Assembly (NCBI GenBank): GCA_011634665.1
Contig: WAEK01000003.1
Coordinates: 3,359,501 to 3,423,500 of the forward strand
DNA length: 64,000 nt
Source of the DNA: Mortierella sp. BCC40632
Lineage: Eukaryota > Mortierellomycota > Mortierellomycetes > Mortierellales > Mortierellaceae
Direction of reading: 5' to 3'
Both the position numbers and the translations under genes were made by a program. Numbering within the stretch: the first letter of the stretch is position 1; the number at the start of each line of letters is the position of its first letter. Below are positions 58,601 through 64,000 of this stretch, piece after piece. The notes beneath the pieces were generated by a model that was given only the letters and a program-made list of their open reading frames with translations, ran no database searches and was not told the DNA's origin.

Positions 58601-61087
58601 GGTACCTCGATCCGTTCGCCTACCTCAGTCACACCCTATGATTGTCAGAGTCCACCCCGGACGTTGCAGGATATTCTTCTCCTCGCCCAGTCGCACTACA
58701 TCTCACATCGTTACGGCCAAGCATTGACCTTGTACCGTATTGCTGCCGAACAGCACCATTCACTTCCTGCTTGTAGCTCGCTCTATGCGCTCTACACCTC
58801 GAACGTCAATGCACCCGGGTTGACAAGGAGTGACACGAAGGCAGCTTTGATCTTGATTCATGCACTCCGGATCTGGATCGCTCGTCGTTGGTCCTTTTCT
58901 CGACTCGCAGCCTACGGCTCGACAAGGTCAAGGTCACAAGAGGACCATGATGAACTCGAGGAGTATTTTACGCATCCGCGCAAGTTTCCCATGACCAAGA
59001 ACCGTCGTCCTGTGAGGAGCAACCAGGGTGACAAGACACAGATCAATGGTGGTCGTCAGGACAAGACATCCATCAAACGATCCTCTATGCCGATCCACCC
59101 CAGTCACCGCCTTCACCGAGCCAGCTCAACCGACCGAATTCCCGACTCGATGGAGAGCCAGTACCGACAACGTCTCGACTTTGGCCCTTCTCCTACTGGA
59201 GCCTCGAAACAGGACAAATCCCGGCTGAAAGATAACGATGGCCTCCGGGACGAGGGCTGTGAGAACGAGGAACATATTGAAGACCGTCACGACGATCATG
59301 ATGAAGCTCTTGGTGAGGGTGGGGATGACGAGTACCAGTACGAAGATGAGGAAGATGAGGAGCATGAAAAGGAGGAAGAAGGTCGACGAATTGGACTTGC
59401 GACGAGCGAGATTGAGGATATTGTCCAGAAACTATGTTCCATGATCCAAAAAGGCGTCCTCGCTCTGGACGAGCCTGTTGTTGTCGAGGCAGTAAGCATC
59501 ATTCGCAAGATTGAACGTGGTCTGAGCAAAGAAGTCGAAGCTGCAAGACGGGAGCAGAGTCGGTCCCAGTCTCTGTTCACGTCGACGCTGTCTGGTCGAC
59601 GACCTACTGAATCATCCGATCAAGGGGGTCTGTTGCTCACCCAAGGAGTAGACCTCTCCTTCCTTAGCCTGTCGATCGAGGACGATGCCGTGACTGCTGA
59701 GACAATGCCAACTAGTGCTCGATCGGTCAAGAGTCCGACCATTCCTGCTAGTGCTTTCTCCTCCCAGCCAAACACCCCGACCGTCAAGGACAACAATGGT
59801 CCTCCTGTCAACCAGGCGATATTGAATTTGCCAACGAGTGAACAGGAGTCGGATCAGACCATGTGCCGTGCAATCCGAATTCGAGTCATGTTTACACTTG
59901 GATGGGTTCATCAACGCAAGGGCGAGTACCACTATGCCGCCCAGGCATATGGTGTTTGCAGCGAAGTGACTCCAAAGCTTGGTAAGCGGTATTTAGATTC
60001 GTTGCAGTTTGAGGCCTCGGCCCAAAAGTATGCTTGTCTGGAGATGGAACGAGTCGAGCAGGAGCGAGCCCAGGCCACGGCTGCACGGATAAAGAATCTG
60101 CATCAGCAACAACAGAAACAAATATCCCAGCAACCACTCAACTCGACTGTCCACCCAGAATCGATACTTGCTCATAGTCCTACTAGTCTTGAGGACGAGA
60201 TTGTCAGGTCCAGCAAAGGTTCCTTCTCGCGTTCCATCTCACCAAGCCAGTCTCGGTCCGGATCTACCAAAACACGATCTCTATCACGGACGCCCTCCAT
60301 GCATACTACGTCTGGATCTTCGACCATCTCTGGTATGAACCATGCAGATGTCTCGAGTCCTTCCTCGATTTCAAGTGCAGAATCGACCACCCTTCCCTTA
60401 AGTTTGTCCAGCTTCACTGCTGCAATGTGGAATGGCTCGATCTTTAACAAACAGAGTTCAACATCGACATCTGTCCATGTATCTCAAGAGTCACCCTCAA
60501 CGGGCATGGGTACCCCGCAGCCTCAGCCTCAGCGACGACTACCAGGATCTCGTCAACATCGAAGCAAGAGTCTGCAATCTGAACTCAAGATCAACACGCT
60601 CATGTCCCCAAGGAGAGAAGAAGAGGAGCCACCACGGACGGCTGAGAGCAGGACCAAGTCGAGTAAAAAACCGCTCTCCCGATCTCATTCACATTACTCT
60701 TCGAAATCATCCACATCCTTGTCTACTCCCTTGACTCCTTTGTCAGCCCCGCCCTTGTCTCTTTCGATGTCCGGTCATCAACATGTGGCCGTCAAGTGTG
60801 GGCATTGTGGTCAAGAACGTGTGTTGATGCCTCTTTGTGTGTGTAAGAAAGTTCGATACTGTAATCGGGATTGCCGACTTGCGGGTTTGGAAAGTCATCG
60901 AAAGACAGGATGTCATGCGGCATTGATTGCTATGGCGACTGCGGCGGCGACTGCGGCGGCAACCGCAACGACGACGAACCCCCTAGGAGACGTGTCTCAA
61001 GCCAACACTACGGAACCTACGACGATGGCTTGTGGTCCTGCTTTTGGAATGACAGGAGCTGTCGCGGGATCTGGAATGACCCTTTGA
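55663..61087 (+). CDS. Large Ser-rich protein with TPR-like helices and C-terminal MYND zinc finger
   Basis: Exons 55663-56202 and 56561-61087 (intron 358 nt, donor GTAGGT, acceptor CAATTAG, phase 0) give 1688 aa. Roughly the first 860 residues are disordered, rich in Ser, Pro, Asn and Gln, including a Gln10 tract. A helical region near 880-960 (LQDILLLAQSHYISHRYGQA, LTLYRIAAEQHHSLPACSSL) and a second near 1283-1342 (MFTLGWVHQRKGEYHYAAQA) look like TPR/Sel1 repeats. Between them is an acidic DE-rich block and a helix VQKLCSMIQKGVLALDEPVV. The MYND finger starts near residue 1593 (CGHC, then CVC, YCNRDC, ESHRKTGC). Eight ligands are present, but the third pair is spaced CxC and the last is HxxxxC, both off consensus. 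MYND fingers bind Pro-rich partners. Residues about 260-305 are oddly Arg/His-rich. Function is unknown. Confidence 0.85.
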
Positions 61088-61219
61088 TACTACTCTATAA
61101 CCATTTGACCAATAACAATAACAATAACAACAGTAACAACAACAAAACATCCGACGCGCACACCCTTTTTTGCCCTATACCATGCATCTGCATCTTTATT
61201 TTTGTAGTCTCATCGTGAG

Positions 61220-61225
61220 AATAAA
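61220..61225 (+). terminator. Poly(A) signal candidate for the MYND gene
   Basis: AATAAA on the sense strand, 133 bp downstream of the TGA. The position is reasonable for a fungal 3' UTR. Confidence 0.35.
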
Positions 61226-61260
61226 TTGTCACAGCTCGAATACTATTTGCGTGAGTTTAG

Positions 61261-61266
<6 letters not shown>

Positions 61267-61309
<43 letters not shown>
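61267..61309. repeat. (GA)n microsatellite
   Basis: About 43 bp of perfect GA repeat. Confidence 0.95.
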
Positions 61310-61310
<1 letters not shown>

Positions 61311-61858
61311 AAGATCACCAAATGTTAAATAATTACTCGCTCTAGGGCCTCTCTCAGCTTTTTAGACATATCTTTCCGATGATAGGAACAAAATATGAAG
61401 AGAGAAGAGAAAGAGAGCAGGATGGAGTAGATCAGCCCTGTTTTGGCTTTTTTTTTTTTTTCTTTTCCTTCTACGATATCCGAGCACGGGAGGCTGTTTA
61501 AGTGGACAGGAAAGAAGATGTTCACTAAAACAAATCCATAACATCAACACCATGCAAAAAAGGAGCAGGATGGGAAAAGAGAGGGGGAAAAGATCCGTGA
61601 TCTTTTTTTTTTTTTTTTTTTTTTTTTTGCTCCGGTCGGCACTTGATAAGACCGGAAAGCATAGAGCGAGTAGAATGGGCATCATTACTAGCGGTTGAAT
61701 AACGGATGCACGAGACTATTCTTTCTCACTACTCACTCTTTGGGTTAAGGCGCGTCAAGAAATTTCGTCCGCCTTTTCGCAATATCGTTCCCATCCTATG
61801 GGCGAACACTCTGGCTCTTTGCACCTACTACCCTTTTGCTTACGGAAACTAGCAAAAG

Positions 61859-61866
61859 TATAAAAG
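61859..61866 (+). promoter_or_regulatory. TATA box of the secreted-protein gene
   Basis: TATAAAAG, 156 bp upstream of the ATG, with CT-rich leader and a CA repeat (61988-62005) just before the start codon. A strong TATA element fits a highly or conditionally expressed gene. Confidence 0.6.
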
Positions 61867-62021
61867 GATTTCAACTCCTTATCTGGAGCTGGACCTACAC
61901 AAACGAGCCGTCAACAACGAGAAACACACATCAAACGCTTGGTCTCCTCTCTCCTACACTCTAGCCTTCTCCTTTCTACTTCAGAAAACACACACACACA
62001 CACACCTTCTCTTCCAAAATC

Positions 62022-63068
62022 ATGATGCTTCAACTGACTGCTGCTCTTGCCGTTCTTGCCTGTGCTGCTCAGGCCTTCCCTGTCGGAGATCACTGTGTCG
62101 GACAACAATGTCACCAAGCTGTTGGTGCCGGTTCAGTCAGTCTTGGCTCCACCACACATGTGGCCCCCGTGACTCAAGTGACACCCATCACCCGTTACCA
62201 ACCTCTTGTCCAATCCTTTGCCCCTATTGTCCAAGCGGATGCCAGCTGTCCATTGACTCATGGATTCATGGCCCGTTATCCCATGTTCTACCCAACGGTT
62301 GGTAGCAAGGGACTTCGCCCTTTCCTTGGCCGGCCCACCTTGCACCCGGGTCTCATTTCTGACAGTACCATGATCGAGAATATTGCTGCTACACAAGGCA
62401 GTGGATTTATGGACCATATTCATGGTGGACCGATGAGCATTGTCGGATCCGTGGGACCTGTGATCTCGACTGACCATCGTACCGTGAAGCATATCCGTCG
62501 AGCTGAAGAAGAAGCGGCCATGACCGATTTGGAAACGGATCCAACCAAGCTGAGTCTCCGCGGGCCTTTTGGTGGCAAGGAGCCCAAGCAGTACATGGAG
62601 CCGGGCTGTATCCCCTCTACAGCAGATTCATGTGTCCGCACGCTCCATATGGGCAAGACAGACATGGGCTCGATTGTGAGTGCGACTCCCAAGAATATTG
62701 TCAAGCCCGCCACTGTCTACCAGGGTCGTGTGCAAGCCAAAGAAGCCGAGATTGCTGCCGCTGCAGCCTCCCATGCAAGCCTCTCCCAGTCACATGTCCA
62801 GTTGGCGTCCGAGACCAAGATCCAACCGACGACAGGTGTATTTCCTGAGACGGTGTACCAACCTTCGGTCGAACAAAAGAAAACGGTGATTGAGATGGCG
62901 GCACCTCAGTATGCGAGTTTGGGGCGATCCTCAGCCTCGTTGGGCTCGACGGTAACGATCCGACCTGTGACGACGGTCGAGCCACTGACGGTCTTCCAAC
63001 CCAAGATTGCGAGCCTCCCATTCCTAATCAAGGATCATGGTTGCGATTTTGAAGTTGTGCAGGTCTAG
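62022..63068 (+). CDS. Secreted protein with internal Pro/Thr-rich repeat, function unknown
   Basis: Single exon, 348 aa. The ATG at 62022 (a second ATG follows at once) begins a clear signal peptide with cleavage expected near residue 18 (LACAAQA|FPVG). Six Cys remain in the mature chain (25, 30, 76, 196, 204, 341), with no transmembrane segment or GPI signal. A degenerate unit recurs at about 38-62, 258-282 and 304-328: Ser-Leu-Gly/Ala-Ser, then a Thr, I/V-x-Pro-x-Thr-x-V-x-Pro-x-Thr-x-Y/F-Gln-Pro; a half copy lies at 222-235. A dibasic site RR at 159-160 could be a processing point. I do not recognise the family. A cell-wall or extracellular structural role is plausible from the repeats and signal peptide; this is inference. 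No enzyme motif is seen. Confidence 0.88.
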   Translation: MMLQLTAALAVLACAAQAFPVGDHCVGQQCHQAVGAGSVSLGSTTHVAPVTQVTPITRYQPLVQSFAPIVQADASCPLTHGFMARYPMFYPTVGSKGLRPFLGRPTLHPGLISDSTMIENIAATQGSGFMDHIHGGPMSIVGSVGPVISTDHRTVKHIRRAEEEAAMTDLETDPTKLSLRGPFGGKEPKQYMEPGCIPSTADSCVRTLHMGKTDMGSIVSATPKNIVKPATVYQGRVQAKEAEIAAAAASHASLSQSHVQLASETKIQPTTGVFPETVYQPSVEQKKTVIEMAAPQYASLGRSSASLGSTVTIRPVTTVEPLTVFQPKIASLPFLIKDHGCDFEVVQV

Positions 63069-63477
63069 AGGATCATTCTAGCTACAGTGGGAAGAAAGAG
63101 AAGTTTTGTGAGACAGAACAACAACAACAAAAAAAAAAAAAAAAAAAATAAGACAAACCAAGCCAAGCCAAGACAAGAGACCAGATGGAGGGAACAATTG
63201 ATGAGCTGAGCTTGAGCTCCAGTGCCGCTGGGCTCGATTTTCATCCGTAGTCAGCCAAGAAGAGGGCAAACAATAAAGAAGGAGAAAAAGAAAAAAAGAA
63301 AGCATCCGAAAGTGAAAGCGAGAGCAGTAAGCGAGAGCACAGGGCCCCGATGGAGGGCCAGAGGGGGATTGGTGGCAGCCTCATTGGTGTTCCCAGGGTA
63401 AGAGAAAGAGTACCAGGAAAAAGGAACGGAGAGCAAGAAGAAAATGGCTTGTACGCGTCCTTTTTTTCCAGAAAAAG

Positions 63478-63516
<39 letters not shown>

Positions 63517-64000
63517 ATTTCAGTTGCAGAGACAATCAATGGACTCGCTAAATTTAACCCCCTCTCTGTCGTCCTTCCACCCCCACCCCCATTCTGAGAG
63601 ACAGAGGAATCCCGATCGACGCGTAGAGTACAGTACATGGGAGCCGTGGCCAAGAGAGCACTCCCTTTTCATAGCGAGGGGTGCCCTTCTGGTACGTACA
63701 GGAGGGCTCGTTTGCTCCCCTAATACGGCCTCCCCCTCCCCCTTGTGGAGCGGTGGAGGAGCACCACCTAATGTTTTTTATGAGGTCCTGGAGTGTGTTG
63801 TAAGCCTGTGCTGCAGCAACAATGAATCCCAAAGAGCAGAGGAGTGCTCTCATTCGGGATGGTTACACGGGCGACATGCGGGGAGGTTATTAATAGACAT
63901 CCAATATATAGCCGCTCTTTTTCCTCCCTTCCGTTGCAAAAAAAAAGAGAGAAAGGTCCTTAGGACAATAGATGGTGCTTTGGCCTCGACGGGACCTTTC
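63069..64000. other. Right-edge non-coding region
   Basis: 3' flank of the secreted-protein gene with an A-run near 63130-63149, AATAAA at about 63270-63275 and (CT)n at 63480-63513. No supported gene reaches the right edge. Confidence 0.5.
63480..63513. repeat. (CT)n microsatellite
   Basis: About 34 bp of perfect CT repeat. Confidence 0.95.

Larger units (their letters stand above)
61088..62021. other. Intergenic region between MYND gene and secreted-protein gene
   Basis: It contains a poly(A)-signal-like AATAAA at 61220-61225 about 135 bp after the MYND stop, (GA)n at 61267-61309 and a T-run at about 61603-61628. The right part is the secreted-protein promoter. Confidence 0.6.

Noticed and set aside
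63554..63853. Minus-strand frame starting with a signal-peptide-like sequence (MRALLCSLGFIVAAAQA)
   Set aside because: After about 30 residues the frame becomes Gly/Arg-rich and crosses Pro/Gly-biased DNA with no domain, and no intron leads to better sequence. Too weak to call.

Overview
The window looks like nuclear DNA of a filamentous fungus, most likely an early-diverging lineage such as Mortierellomycota or Mucoromycota. Genes are split by short GT-AG introns of about 70-360 nt. Coding DNA is GC-rich with third positions favouring C or G. Introns and intergenic DNA are packed with poly-A/T runs and (CT)n/(GA)n microsatellites. The gene content also fits: a base-exchange phosphatidylserine synthase of the animal PTDSS2 type, an NCLX/CCX-type cation exchanger and a GltP/EAAT-type dicarboxylate transporter. 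The organism call is inference; no rRNA or tRNA gene was seen.

Layout. 1-1753 (-): nucleobase permease of the NCS2 family, cut by the left edge. 5895-11141 (+): tricalbin/extended synaptotagmin with six C2 domains. 11566-15279 (+): Ser-rich protein whose last 60 residues resemble the C-terminal domain of the replication-initiation factor MTBP/Sld7. 16378-18489 (-): dicarboxylate/amino-acid:cation symporter. 20362-21772 (-): four-finger C2H2 transcription factor. About 8 kb follows with no convincing gene. 29605-32532 (-): PTDSS2-like phosphatidylserine synthase in eight exons. 33213-37761 (-): Ca2+/cation exchanger. 39321-42441 (-): ASCC2/Cue3-like CUE-domain protein. 42951-43657 (+): TAF13, divergent from the CUE gene. 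43962-45417 (-): fungal protein of unknown function, possibly with a nuclease-like fold. 45418-49634: no gene, including a stretch poor in repeats that may be decayed sequence. 49635-51810 (+): Gln-rich coiled-coil protein. 55663-61087 (+): large low-complexity protein with TPR-like helices and a C-terminal MYND finger. 62022-63068 (+): secreted protein with an internal repeat.

How the genes relate. There is no cluster logic of the biosynthetic or defence kind; this reads as an ordinary housekeeping chromosome segment. A loose theme of ER lipid and calcium handling runs through the tricalbin, the phosphatidylserine synthase and the Ca2+ exchanger, but nothing shows co-regulation. The only arrangement suggesting shared control is the 509-bp divergent interval between the CUE gene and TAF13.

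Exon boundaries were read by eye from GT/AG sites, reading frame and remembered family alignments. Junctions marked uncertain are the first exon of the cation exchanger, the N-terminus of the zinc-finger protein and the single intron of the 43962-45417 gene. No large new system was found. The most unusual observations are 11-residue membrane-helix-like repeats in the tricalbin, loss of a cation-site aspartate in the dicarboxylate transporter, and the uncharacterised proteins at 43962, 49635 and 62022.
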